In this document: positions 7,676-16,361 of the stretch, in pieces
Layout of the letters: each line of letters opens with the position of its first letter
How positions within the stretch are numbered: position 1 is the first letter of the stretch
Origin: Candidatus Riflebacteria bacterium HGW-Riflebacteria-2
GTDB taxonomy: Bacteria; Muiribacteriota; Ozemobacteria; Ozemobacterales; Ozemobacteraceae
Reading direction: 5' to 3'
NCBI GenBank assembly: GCA_002839435.1
Contig: PGYA01000037.1
Coordinates: 1 to 42,426 of the forward strand
Length of the DNA stretch: 42,426 nucleotides
Translations under genes and position numbers: made by a program
Notes under the pieces: generated by a model
Databases searched by the model: none
Seen by the model: the letters and a program-made list of their open reading frames with translations, nothing else
Told to the model about the DNA's origin: nothing

Positions 7676-8878
7676 TTATTTCATACACTCTATGGTGTCC
7701 TGGGCGATTACCAGCTCTTCGTTGGTCGGAATCACCAGGACTTTTACCTTTGAATCTGGCGTGGTGATATCACCTTCGGCGCCGCGCCAGGTTATTTCGT
7801 TTTTCTCAAGGTCGAGTTTGATGCCGAGCCATGACATCTCGCGATGCACTATGCTTCTGACGATCGGGCTGTTCTCGCCGACTCCGGCAGTCCAGATGAC
7901 AGCGTCACAACCGTTTAGAACGGCCATGTAGGCTCCGATATATTTTTTGATGCGATGTGAATAGACGTCGAGGGCAAGATTGGCTCTCTCGCTTTTTTTG
8001 GGCCAGTCTTCTTCGAGATCGCGCAGGTCACTCGATATCTGGCTGATGCCAAGCACACCCGAATGTTTGTTGAGAAGGTTGTCCATTTCAGGGATCGTCA
8101 GTTCATACTGCTTCATGATATGTAGAATGAGAGCAGGATCGAGGTCACCACATCTGGTACCCATTACCAGACCTTCGAGTGGCGTGTGTCCCATTGAAGT
8201 GTCAAGTGAGTTGCCTTTATCTATTGCACAGATCGAACAGCCATTGCCGAGATGAACGGTAATCAGTTTGAGCTGGTTAAGTGGCTTGCCAAGCAACTGG
8301 GCAGCACGTGAGGCAACATAGCGATGGCTGGTGCCATGAAATCCGTAGCGTCTGATGCTATGTTTTTCGTAAAACATATAGGGAATCGCATAAATATAGG
8401 CTTCGGGTTTCATTGTCTGATGAAAAGCTGTATCGAAAACCGCTACCTGTTTGATTGTCGGCAGAATTTCCTCGACGGCTTCGACACCCTTGAGGTTGGG
8501 CGGATTGTGCAGCGGCGCGAATACGATGCAGTCCTGAATCGCTTTCTTAACTTCGTCATCGATCAGAACGCTGCTGCTGAACTTGTCACCGCCATGCACA
8601 ACGCGGTGACCAACGGCATAGAGTTCTTTAAGATTGCCGATAACAGCATCTTCTCCAGTTGTAAGAAGTTCAAATATTTTGGCTATACCGATCTTGTGAT
8701 CGAGAACATCGCATTCATAAGTTTTTTTCTTGCCATCATCGCCCTTGCGGTAATCGATGGTGGAACCGGCCATGCCGACGCGCTGCACCAGACCTTTGGC
8801 GAGCACGGTGGTGTTTGTCATGTCGAAGAGCTGATACTTGATTGAAGATGAACCGCAGTTTAATACCAATACTTTCAT
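7676..8878 (-). CDS. ackA: Acetate kinase
   Basis: A 400-residue acetate kinase, the usual family length. It has the N-terminal phosphate-binding motif LNCGSSSIKY, the conserved GFHGTSHRYV with the catalytic-region histidine, HLGNGCS and the C-terminal ADP-site segment FTAGVGENS-like (WTAGVGENS). It converts acetyl phosphate plus ADP to acetate plus ATP in the cytoplasm, the ATP-yielding last step of acetate fermentation. It follows the hbd-like gene by 15 bases and is co-transcribed with it. No phosphotransacetylase for acetyl-CoA is visible nearby; the phosphotransbutyrylase-like gene at 19559 could partly serve, or pta lies elsewhere. Confidence 0.97.
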   Translation of the reverse strand: MKVLVLNCGSSSIKYQLFDMTNTTVLAKGLVQRVGMAGSTIDYRKGDDGKKKTYECDVLDHKIGIAKIFELLTTGEDAVIGNLKELYAVGHRVVHGGDKFSSSVLIDDEVKKAIQDCIVFAPLHNPPNLKGVEAVEEILPTIKQVAVFDTAFHQTMKPEAYIYAIPYMFYEKHSIRRYGFHGTSHRYVASRAAQLLGKPLNQLKLITVHLGNGCSICAIDKGNSLDTSMGHTPLEGLVMGTRCGDLDPALILHIMKQYELTIPEMDNLLNKHSGVLGISQISSDLRDLEEDWPKKSERANLALDVYSHRIKKYIGAYMAVLNGCDAVIWTAGVGENSPIVRSIVHREMSWLGIKLDLEKNEITWRGAEGDITTPDSKVKVLVIPTNEELVIAQDTIECMK

Positions 8879-8893
8879 TTGTGTTTCTCCCTG

Positions 8894-9811
8894 TTACCTG
8901 ACGCCTGCTTGAGACAGCTGTTCGACTTTGAGACCGCTGTTTTCAGTGCGCATGCCATCTTCGCCATAGCGATAAAAGCCATGGTTGCTCTTAACACCCT
9001 TGTAGCCGGCCCTGGTCATTTTTTTCAGCAGCTTGGCGGGCAGGTAGCTCTGGTCAAATGTTTCTGTATAAAGGTTTTCGAGGTAAAAGACCACAGTGTC
9101 GATACCAATTTTATCGGCCAGAGCCAACGGGCCTGTGTTCAGACCGAAGCCCAGCTTCATTGCGGTGTCTATCTGTTCGCATGGGGCAATACCTTCTTCA
9201 AGAACCTTCACTGCCTGGTTGATCATCGGCAGAACGATACGGGTGGTTACAAAGCCGGGGCAATCATAAACGCTGATAACAGTTTTGCGCATCATGTTCG
9301 CAAATCTGACGGCTGCTTCATAGGTAGTGTCATCAGTCATGAGTCCACGGGAGATTTCGACGAGCGGAACCTTGACGATAGGGCTCTGGAAATGCATGGC
9401 GATAGTGCGTTGCGGATAGCTGCATCCGGAAGATATTTCGGTGATCGATATGGTCGCAGAGTTAGAAGCCAGAATGGTATCCGGCTTGCAGATTGCATCG
9501 AGTTCCTTGAACAGCTGTCTTTTAACTTCCAGTGTCTCTTTGAGCGTTTCAATAACCAGCCAGCCTTTGGCTGCTTCGCTGACCTGGGTAGATGATTTTA
9601 TGCGACTCATGATCGCTCGTTTTTCACTGGAAGTAAGTCCCCAGCGCGCGATTTCAGCGTCAAGAGCGGCTTCGACGCGGGCAAGACCCTTTTTGAGTTT
9701 TTCTTCCGAGTGATCGACCAGAATGACTTCGCATCCGGCGGTTGCTACTGCCTGAACGAGTTCCTGCCCGAGGGTGGCAGCTCCGTATACTACGACAATT
9801 TTTTGACTCAT
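8894..9811 (-). CDS. 3-hydroxyacyl-CoA dehydrogenase (hbd-like, divergent)
   Basis: A 305-residue protein with the two-domain fold of 3-hydroxybutyryl-CoA dehydrogenase: Rossmann N-terminus, and the C-terminal dimerisation domain from about 185. This enzyme reduces acetoacetyl-CoA to 3-hydroxybutyryl-CoA in butyrate formation or works in reverse in beta-oxidation. The catalytic His (H140 in MHFQSP) and Glu (E152 in LVEIS) are present. Departures from the family are clear. The NAD loop reads GAATLG (10-15) instead of GxGxMG, HFFNP has become HFQSP, and the active-site Asn of GFVxNR is Thr (FVTTR, T190). It may therefore have shifted substrate or cofactor. It lies with ackA behind a strong promoter. 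Confidence 0.85.
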   Translation of the reverse strand: MSQKIVVVYGAATLGQELVQAVATAGCEVILVDHSEEKLKKGLARVEAALDAEIARWGLTSSEKRAIMSRIKSSTQVSEAAKGWLVIETLKETLEVKRQLFKELDAICKPDTILASNSATISITEISSGCSYPQRTIAMHFQSPIVKVPLVEISRGLMTDDTTYEAAVRFANMMRKTVISVYDCPGFVTTRIVLPMINQAVKVLEEGIAPCEQIDTAMKLGFGLNTGPLALADKIGIDTVVFYLENLYTETFDQSYLPAKLLKKMTRAGYKGVKSNHGFYRYGEDGMRTENSGLKVEQLSQAGVR

Positions 9812-9868
9812 TTATTTTCTCCCGCAAATTTATGGGTTATGTACCAGTAATTAGTTCTGAAACATGCC

Positions 9869-9897
9869 AGAATAGCAATGAAGCGCTACCCTGTCAA
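9869..9897 (-). promoter_or_regulatory. Sigma-70-type promoter for the hbd-like/ackA operon
   Basis: On the minus strand TTGACA (9892-9897) is followed after exactly 17 bases by TATTCT (9869-9874), close to consensus. It lies 58 bases before the hbd-like ATG, whose ribosome site is GGGAGA. Confidence 0.7.
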
Positions 9898-9931
9898 GTT
9901 CTTAAAGATCATTTTGGCAAGGTTTCGCAGA

Positions 9932-9964
9932 TAAAAAGACTCCCCGCCTTTGTGGCGGGGAGTC
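9932..9964 (-). terminator. Rho-independent terminator of the arginine deiminase gene
   Basis: A perfect 11-bp stem GACTCCCCGCC (9938-9948) / GGCGGGGAGTC (9954-9964) with a 5-base loop. On the minus strand it is followed by a T-run (the A-run at 9933-9937 on the plus strand), so it ends transcription from the gene at 9988-11337. Confidence 0.92.
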
Positions 9965-9987
9965 TCGATGGCGGTGTAGCTTTAGAA

Positions 9988-11337
9988 TCAGCGGTCGTTG
10001 TGGATATCTTTGAAGCGGTTACGAACGGCCTGTACCTTTTCGACCTGCTCTCTGGTCAGAATAGTGCGATAGGGATCGCGTAGGACATTGGTTCCGCAGT
10101 GGATTTCACCCATTGAATTGTGATAAGGTGTGTCATCGATAAAGTGTACCTTGTTGCCCTGGGCTTTGAGGCGGGCTTCGATCGATTTGTCAAATGAGGG
10201 GATATGAGTTGCCGGTACGATCAGGTGGTCGCGCACGACCAGCAGATTAACGACACCAGGCAGATAGGCACAGCAGCGTCTCGGACTGGTAGTGCCAGAA
10301 CCCTCAAAAAGAGTTGGCCATGATACTTCTTCGAAGTCACGGTTGTAATCTTTGGAGGTGTTGCGTATAAACTGTTTCATGCGCCCGACATTGTCTTCAA
10401 TAATGTCATTGATGGCGTAGTTGAGGGCGATAAAGTCACCTTCGCGGGTGCCTTTGCCGGCGGTGGGATCATCGAGCTGGGCGACAAGAACCTTTTTGAC
10501 TCTGAGCAAAAAGTCGCGGTCAGAGCTGTTGATCTTGGCCAGATCTGAATCGGGAGAGTTTCTGATCAGTTCGAAGGCATATACCGGGTCGGCTCGCACC
10601 ACTGAATAACCACCCGGAGCCCATGAGGTCGGGATGAACATCACGTATTCATCTATATGACCGACGGTGAGCCATGAGGTGTCGCCAAGGAACATGCGGT
10701 TTTTATAACCATTGTCTTCGAAAAACTTTTTTGCCGGAGCAGTGATGGTATTGCCGGCGACCATGATGTCGTCGAACGGCGTAACTTCGAGGTTTCCACC
10801 GTAATCTCCGTGTGACTGTGCGTTTGACGGGTTCTTGAAATATACGAGATCCCACATGTCAGCGAGAACACCGGGGAGTCGGGCCAGGCCGCGACCACGG
10901 TTCGAATCGAAAACCGCCGAAACAAGCTTGCCAGAACCTTTGAGCTCGGCTGCGCAGATTTCCATGCAGTCCTGCATCCAGATGTCTGAGCTGGAGAATT
11001 TTGCGTTTACTTCTACGTATTTTTCGGCGTCCTGGGCTGATATGCCAAGGGCAGGAATCGGGTTGCCGCTGCCGGGAATGATATGCAGTTTTACAATGTC
11101 TTCACCACTAAGTTGGCTGCTTTCGTTGATGTGCTTGATTACGTTGAACAGGTCTTTAACAAACTTTTGGGTGTTGTAGGCCGAAACAACCAGAACCTTT
11201 TGACTCAGGTGATTGTTGTTGACCAGTTTGATCCGGCTTACTTCGCTCAGCGGCGGAGCAGCCAGAAGAACGTTGCTACAACAGACCGACAACAGAGCGA
11301 GCACGCCTATACAATAACGCCAGTTCAATCTTATCAT
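9988..11337 (-). CDS. Secreted protein-arginine deiminase (PAD catalytic domain)
   Basis: A 449-residue protein with an N-terminal signal sequence (about 1-27, core IGVLALLSVCC, then LLAAPP). The rest aligns by eye to the catalytic domain of vertebrate peptidyl-arginine deiminases. W120 and D123 lie in WMQDCMEI (PAD4 W347/D350), followed by VFDSNRGRG and GGNLEVTP. H227 and D229 lie in VGHIDEYVMF (PAD4 H471/D473), and C414 in GEIHCGTN (PAD4 C645). All four catalytic residues are kept. The family converts protein arginine to citrulline, with calcium in vertebrates. The two N-terminal immunoglobulin-like domains of animal PADs are absent. Agmatine deiminase and the Porphyromonas PPAD are related folds, but the motifs fit PAD best. 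It has its own promoter and terminator. Confidence 0.88.
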   Translation of the reverse strand: MIRLNWRYCIGVLALLSVCCSNVLLAAPPLSEVSRIKLVNNNHLSQKVLVVSAYNTQKFVKDLFNVIKHINESSQLSGEDIVKLHIIPGSGNPIPALGISAQDAEKYVEVNAKFSSSDIWMQDCMEICAAELKGSGKLVSAVFDSNRGRGLARLPGVLADMWDLVYFKNPSNAQSHGDYGGNLEVTPFDDIMVAGNTITAPAKKFFEDNGYKNRMFLGDTSWLTVGHIDEYVMFIPTSWAPGGYSVVRADPVYAFELIRNSPDSDLAKINSSDRDFLLRVKKVLVAQLDDPTAGKGTREGDFIALNYAINDIIEDNVGRMKQFIRNTSKDYNRDFEEVSWPTLFEGSGTTSPRRCCAYLPGVVNLLVVRDHLIVPATHIPSFDKSIEARLKAQGNKVHFIDDTPYHNSMGEIHCGTNVLRDPYRTILTREQVEKVQAVRNRFKDIHNDR

Positions 11338-11370
11338 TTTTTCCTCCTCGACTTATCGTACACTTAAAAA

Positions 11371-11398
11371 ATTATACCATCTGATTCCCATTTTTCAA
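11371..11398 (-). promoter_or_regulatory. Sigma-70-type promoter of the PAD gene
   Basis: On the minus strand TTGAAA (11393-11398), 16 bases, then TATAAT (11371-11376). The PAD ATG at 11337 follows with GAGGAGG as ribosome site, so the gene is transcribed alone. Confidence 0.75.
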
Positions 11399-11427
11399 AG
11401 GGGGAACTGGCGGTTTTTTTGTGTATG

Positions 11428-12960
11428 TCACGGTTCTGGTTTAAGATTGGCGATGAGCTCATGTTGCTGAAGTAGCTGCAAGGCCTGATGCAGCAGTTGC
11501 CGACAGCGCTCGCGCGAAATATCGAGCCTTCGCCCGATTTCAGCGAGACTGAGCTGTTCTTGTGAAAAGCCGTAAAAGTGATTTACGATATAATGCAGGC
11601 GTTCGGGAAGTTCCCCTATCGCTTTTTGTACCGCTTCGTTTTTGAGATTCTCAAAAGCCTGTTCTTCTGGAGTCAGATTTTTTCGGTCAGCGAGATAGTA
11701 TTCGAGTGCTCCTTCTTCATCGTCGTCGCCGGTTTTTGCATAAATAGAAACTGGAGTCTGCGTGATATTCAGTACACTGAGAATCTTTTCTTCATCGAGA
11801 CCTGACAGTTTTGCCAGTTCTTTGAGGCTTGGCGGGCGCTGAAACTGGTTTTCAAATTCCTGAATCTGTCGTCGCAGTTTGTGGGCGACAGTTAGCAGAT
11901 GGTGCGGAATTTTAAGGGCGGAACCCTGGTTCGCCACCGCTTTCTGCATGTAATAGCGGATCCAGTAGGCAGCATAGGTTGAAAAACGGTAGCCTAACGT
12001 ATAGTCAAACTTTGCTATGGCCTTGATAAGGCCAATATTTCCTTCCTGTATGAGATCCATAATGCCAAGACTGCCGCCGGAAAATTTTTTGGCTATTCGC
12101 AGCACCAGTTTAAGGTTGGCCATGAGAAAAACTTCAGAAGCATCCCGGTCACCTGCTATTTTTTTTGCGAGTTCCAGCTCTTCTTTGCGCGAAAGAGGCT
12201 TTTTGGCCAGTTCAGAAAGGTAAATGTCGACGAGTGTGTTGCGTTTGATGCGATCTGAAGTGACAATCTTGAGCTTTTTCTTCTCGATGATGTCTTCAAA
12301 CAGGCCTTCGTGCAGAACGCCTATGTCCCAGCCTTTTTTGACGAAACATTCAGCGCAGGTTCGGCTGGAGCAGGTTATTTTCTGCTTTTCTTCGGCGCTG
12401 CGCCGCGAAAAGAACCTGAAACATTGAATTATCTGCTGTTGTCTTACCGGGCAATCAGGATTCGGGCAGTCGATCAGCTCGTGACAGAAACGAAATCCCT
12501 GCTGCCCGATGCTTTTGTCTGCTTCTGAGATTGCCTGTTCGATATCAGCAGGCATTTCAAGGCCGGTAGTAATATCGCTTGCAACGTCGGTGTCTTCACC
12601 CGGAACGCATGATTTTTCAGCTGGAGTGTCCGGGGAAGGGGCGATCGTGGAGTGGGGCGCCGCTTCAGACTGCTGCGACTGCAGGACTTCTTCTGCGACA
12701 CGTTCGCTTTCGGACTGATCTTCTGAAGGCAGAAGGCTTTCTGGTGTGGGGTCTGGTACCTCTGGAAACATGGTTTCGGTAATGAGCCCGATTTCCCATC
12801 CCAGGCGGTAATTACAACGATCACAGGGCGCATATGGGCAATCTTCTGGCGTTACCGGGCGTTTCAGTTTCTGCTCAAGAAATACCCAGCAGCGCATAAT
12901 TTGATATCTTTGCACTGGACAGTCGTACTTTGTACACTTAAGCGCTTCATAACAATACAT
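11428..12960 (-). CDS. Sigma-70-family factor with duplicated seven-cysteine N-terminal modules
   Basis: A 510-residue protein. The C-terminal half is a group 2/3 sigma-70 factor: region 1.2/2 from about 241 (NTLVDIYLSELAK), core region 2 (LIQEGNIGLIKAIAKFDY, then FSTYAAYWIRYY) at about 303-338, region 3 to about 420, and region 4 with a helix-turn-helix ending LDISRERCRQL near 485-495. In front lie two copies of a cysteine module with identical spacing, C-x5-C-x4-C-x9-C-x16-C-x4-C-x2-C-x4-GW. The cysteines are at 3, 9, 14, 24, 41, 46 and 49, and at 159, 165, 170, 180, 197, 202 and 205. An acidic Ser/Pro-rich linker separates them. The modules probably bind zinc or an iron-sulfur cluster and sense redox or metal state. 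It is the last gene of a long operon, 8 bases after the transporter. Confidence 0.9.
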   Translation of the reverse strand: MYCYEALKCTKYDCPVQRYQIMRCWVFLEQKLKRPVTPEDCPYAPCDRCNYRLGWEIGLITETMFPEVPDPTPESLLPSEDQSESERVAEEVLQSQQSEAAPHSTIAPSPDTPAEKSCVPGEDTDVASDITTGLEMPADIEQAISEADKSIGQQGFRFCHELIDCPNPDCPVRQQQIIQCFRFFSRRSAEEKQKITCSSRTCAECFVKKGWDIGVLHEGLFEDIIEKKKLKIVTSDRIKRNTLVDIYLSELAKKPLSRKEELELAKKIAGDRDASEVFLMANLKLVLRIAKKFSGGSLGIMDLIQEGNIGLIKAIAKFDYTLGYRFSTYAAYWIRYYMQKAVANQGSALKIPHHLLTVAHKLRRQIQEFENQFQRPPSLKELAKLSGLDEEKILSVLNITQTPVSIYAKTGDDDEEGALEYYLADRKNLTPEEQAFENLKNEAVQKAIGELPERLHYIVNHFYGFSQEQLSLAEIGRRLDISRERCRQLLHQALQLLQQHELIANLKPEP

Positions 12961-12968
12961 TTATTGCT

Positions 12969-13895
12969 TCAGCTTCCTGCTTCTTTTGGCAGAAGCCAGA
13001 TTCCCGCAAAAATCAAGACTGCTCCAACTGCGCCCGCATAAGATAGAGATTCTCCAAGCCAGAGCCAACCTGTTAATACCCCGCCTATGGGCTGGGCGTA
13101 AAGCGTTACTGCCATTACCCCGGCGTTGGTATATTTAAGAATGACGTTCCAGAGAACAAATGCCAGAGCATTGCAGATAATCCCCAGATACATTATTGCA
13201 ATAAGCGACTCTCTTGTAAAGTTTATTGGCCATATTTTAGTTACTTCAAGATAAACAACCGGTAATAGCAACAGCGCACCAATGAAAAAGCTTAACGATG
13301 TTGCCCTGATCGCTCCTATTCTCTGGACGAGAGGCTTCATCAATATTGAATAGACGGCGCAAAGAAAAATCGAAATCATCACCATCAGGTCGCCGGAAAA
13401 CTCGCCGGAACCGCTCAGTTCAGCTATCAGCTGTGATATTGATTTATCGCCCAGCATAAGAATCAAAGCGCCGGCTATGGCAATCAGAGTAGCAAAAATT
13501 GTTTTTCTGTGAAGGGTTTCTCCGAGAACGATCATGGCAAGAACCATTGTAAAAACAGGTTCCAGAGAGGATGCTATCGAAGTCTTTGTCGACGAAGTCA
13601 GGGTCAGGCCCTGATTCAGCAGCAGGTTCGATACAGCCAGGCCAAATGCCCCGATCAAAAAAAGGCTTTTCCAGTCTTGTGACTTGAGGGGTTTCTGTTC
13701 TCGTCCGGGTAGCAGCATTAGAAAGAAGCCTGCGAGAAAGAACCTTATAAAGGCCAGTGTCGATGGCGGAACTACGTCAAGGGCATACTTGGTGACTGGG
13801 AAAGCCGCTCCCCAGCACAAATTAACTGCCAGCAGAAGAATGAAGGCGCTGCCGGCAGAAAGTCTGGTTTTATTCTGAGAATCATCAGCCGTCAT
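12969..13895 (-). CDS. EamA-family (DMT) transporter
   Basis: A 308-residue membrane protein with about ten hydrophobic helices arranged as two five-helix EamA halves. The first begins about residue 12 (SAFILLLAVNLCWGAAFPVTKYAL), the second about 170. The motif WGAAFPVTKYAL in helix 1 and the family's conserved ETL / E(S)L positions before helices support the call. DMT exporters move metabolites or drugs out of the cytoplasm; the substrate cannot be read from the sequence. Its ATG overlaps the stop of the ABC ATPase gene (bases 13892-13895), so the two are translated together. Confidence 0.9.
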   Translation of the reverse strand: MTADDSQNKTRLSAGSAFILLLAVNLCWGAAFPVTKYALDVVPPSTLAFIRFFLAGFFLMLLPGREQKPLKSQDWKSLFLIGAFGLAVSNLLLNQGLTLTSSTKTSIASSLEPVFTMVLAMIVLGETLHRKTIFATLIAIAGALILMLGDKSISQLIAELSGSGEFSGDLMVMISIFLCAVYSILMKPLVQRIGAIRATSLSFFIGALLLLPVVYLEVTKIWPINFTRESLIAIMYLGIICNALAFVLWNVILKYTNAGVMAVTLYAQPIGGVLTGWLWLGESLSYAGAVGAVLIFAGIWLLPKEAGS

Positions 13896-14659
13896 ATAAT
13901 TTCGGGCAGTTGCGCGAGTTCCTCTTCGGTTATTTTCAGAAAGACTTCTTCAAGATTGTTGCCCGGCAAACTTGCCCGGCGCTGTAGTTCAGACATATTG
14001 CCAAGAGCAACGATGTCGCCCAGTCTGATGATGGCGATGCGGTTACATAGATCCTGCGCTACCGTAAGCGTGTGTGTAGTGAGAAAAACTGTTTTGCCGT
14101 CAGCGATAAGCTGCTTGAAAAAATTCTTTGCCAGTTTGACACTTTTGGGATCGAGCCCTACAGTAGGTTCATCAACCACGAAAATTTGGGGATCATGCAG
14201 AATCGCGGCGCTCATGGCAACTTTCTGTTTCATTCCGTGCGAAAAGCTTTCGATCAGCTCGTTGCGTCTATCCCACAGATCAAACATGCGCAGCATTTCC
14301 TCTCCCTTGCTGATGACACGTTCCTGGGCAACATTGTAGAGTCCGCCCATGAATTCAAAATACTCTAGCGGAGTCAGCTTTTCATAGAGATATGGCCGAT
14401 CCGGCACATAGCCGATCAATGCCTTGGCCTTGTCAGGTTGCGCGAAAAGATCGTGCTGTCCGATAAAAATCTGGCCGGCACTGGGTTGTATGATGCCGGT
14501 GAGTATTCTGATAAGGGTCGTTTTTCCAGCGCCATTTGGGCCAAGAAAGCCAAACAGTTCGCCCCGGAAGATTTCGAGACTTACTGATTTGAGAGCTGTG
14601 AAGTTGCCATACTGCTTTTTTATTTCGCAGAATCTTATTACAGGTTCATTCTGGTTCAT
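13892..14659 (-). CDS. ABC transporter ATP-binding protein
   Basis: A 255-residue ATPase subunit. Walker A is GPNGAGKTT, the signature is the variant SFSHGMKQK, Walker B is IFVVDEPTVGLD and the switch histidine lies in LTTHTL. This pattern is typical of ABC-2-type exporters of the CcmA/NatA group. The ATG at 14659 (MNQNEPVIRF) is preferred over the longer frame to 14722 because it overlaps the permease stop by only 14 bases and starts at the usual place before the A-loop. It pairs with the permease at 14646-16361. The substrate is unknown. Confidence 0.93.
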   Translation of the reverse strand: MNQNEPVIRFCEIKKQYGNFTALKSVSLEIFRGELFGFLGPNGAGKTTLIRILTGIIQPSAGQIFIGQHDLFAQPDKAKALIGYVPDRPYLYEKLTPLEYFEFMGGLYNVAQERVISKGEEMLRMFDLWDRRNELIESFSHGMKQKVAMSAAILHDPQIFVVDEPTVGLDPKSVKLAKNFFKQLIADGKTVFLTTHTLTVAQDLCNRIAIIRLGDIVALGNMSELQRRASLPGNNLEEVFLKITEEELAQLPEII

Positions 14660-16361
14660 AGTTTTCGATTGTTTCGAGTCCTTTGCGGAATGGTATATAC
14701 ACCCATATTGCGGTCGAGGCAAGCAGAAGAATGAGACTGATCAGCACCAGCAACAAGCCTGAAGAACCCCTTGCCATGTAAAAACGGTTGAAGAACATTC
14801 TGTACATCGGATATATCTCGATGACCAGTAAATTGATTATATAGAATCCTGAAAGCAGCATATAGATAAAACCACCGTAGGAGCCTGCGATTTTGAGCGG
14901 AGAATCGGCCGAAAAATCTGCGTAAACTGCACCCACGCCTATTGCCAACGAGGTGATCACCAGTGTTATCAGAATGACGTTGAAATAGCTCATATACATG
15001 AGAATTGGATCAGAGACTTTGAAAACCGAGTTGGTGACCATACATAACACTATTCCAAGAGCCATCATCGGGAGAAGATAGAGTGCCAGCTTTGTCGAAA
15101 GAATCTTGCGGGGACTGACCGGCGACGATTTGACCGCCCAGAACGCTCTTCCTTCCATGCTTATTGAGGGAAAAACAAAGCGCATGCCGATCGAGGCGAT
15201 AATGAAGCCGATGAACGGGCCGTTGAGAAACACCAGTGTGTCGTTCAGTTCGCCGCTATAAAGTGATGGAATATCTTTGAGTGGAAGTATGGAGAGGTTG
15301 TAGCCGTAAACGAAGACGATCGCTGCCATCATGAATATCTGCGAAAATATCGCCGGGTCACGCACGAAGTTGGTGATTTCTTTGCTGGCAATAACTCTGA
15401 ACACCGGGTTAGTCCAGCGAAATGGCCATAACATCAAGCGCCGCAGCCATTCCAGGCCGAGCACCTGATTATCGACCGCTTCCATTGATTTTTGCCAGCT
15501 CTCACGGTAAAACTTTACGGCGAAAAGGTTGAGAAAAACCAGCCCTGCCAGGCTTAAAAGTGCCAGGGGCCCAATTTGGCTCAGAGCTTCGCCGGTGTTG
15601 TTGCGAAAAAGGCTCATGCTTGCCTGGTGCAACCATGAAGATGGTGAATAGTCGATTAACGGCACCTGCAGGCTCAGTATATACTGTGAGATGTCTTTAA
15701 AATAGCTTGGGTTTAAAAGCTTCTCTGCTTCAAGAGAACGCAGAAAAAAGATCAATCCGGTCAGCACCAGAATTGACAGAAACTGAAACACTTTTTTCAT
15801 CTGTCTGATCGGAAAAAATGCGGCCAGAGACAGCGCTGTAAAACCGCCGGCAAGGTTTGGCAGCAGAATGGCAAAGAGCAGGAAAAATGGAAAAATCAGG
15901 TAGGCTGGCCAGTTGGCCTGCAGGGCTGTGGCAAAGGCGTAAAGAGCCGGCATGAAAAAAACTACGACCATCCATGAACTTTCGATTGTCATCAGAAGCA
16001 TTCGCGAACGGAAAATCATGCCGACCGGCAGTGGAGATGCCATAAGTGTTGGCAGTTCTTCGTTCAGATAGAACGAAGACAGAGCGGCAATGATGCTGCT
16101 GAAAAGCACCATGAAGAAAAGCGTAAGAAAAAGCATTTCAAGAAGCTTTGAAACCAGCAATCCGCCAAGTATTGGTCCGAATGTTTCGCCAAGCATGGGA
16201 GCCCGGCCAACGTAATCAAGAAACCGGTAAAGTCCATAATAAATCAGAAAGGCTATCAGAGCGGAGCCACCTGTTAGAATGGAGAGTATATAACGGCTTC
16301 TATGAGAAAAAACACGTTTGAACTTTTTAAAGGCAGGGCTGACCAGGCGAAAGGAATTCAT
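14646..16361 (-). CDS. ABC exporter permease
   Basis: A 571-residue membrane protein with about 10-12 predicted helices, including ILSILTGGSALIAFLIYYGLYRF near residue 27 and several strongly hydrophobic C-terminal segments. Large permeases of this kind form ABC-2-like exporters with a separate ATPase, here the next gene. No extracytoplasmic domain or substrate-specific motif is seen. Its ATG shares one base with the stop of the Nudix gene (base 16361), so it belongs to the same transcript. Confidence 0.85.
   Translation of the reverse strand: MNSFRLVSPAFKKFKRVFSHRSRYILSILTGGSALIAFLIYYGLYRFLDYVGRAPMLGETFGPILGGLLVSKLLEMLFLTLFFMVLFSSIIAALSSFYLNEELPTLMASPLPVGMIFRSRMLLMTIESSWMVVVFFMPALYAFATALQANWPAYLIFPFFLLFAILLPNLAGGFTALSLAAFFPIRQMKKVFQFLSILVLTGLIFFLRSLEAEKLLNPSYFKDISQYILSLQVPLIDYSPSSWLHQASMSLFRNNTGEALSQIGPLALLSLAGLVFLNLFAVKFYRESWQKSMEAVDNQVLGLEWLRRLMLWPFRWTNPVFRVIASKEITNFVRDPAIFSQIFMMAAIVFVYGYNLSILPLKDIPSLYSGELNDTLVFLNGPFIGFIIASIGMRFVFPSISMEGRAFWAVKSSPVSPRKILSTKLALYLLPMMALGIVLCMVTNSVFKVSDPILMYMSYFNVILITLVITSLAIGVGAVYADFSADSPLKIAGSYGGFIYMLLSGFYIINLLVIEIYPMYRMFFNRFYMARGSSGLLLVLISLILLLASTAIWVYIPFRKGLETIENYEPE

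Noticed and set aside
8879..9595. Plus-strand frame opposite the hbd-like gene
   Set aside because: Shadow of a recognisable enzyme gene on the minus strand.
9988..11337. Agmatine deiminase or Porphyromonas-type PPAD
   Set aside because: Motif wording (WMQD, VGHIDEY, GEIHCGTN) and the signal peptide fit the PAD catalytic domain better.
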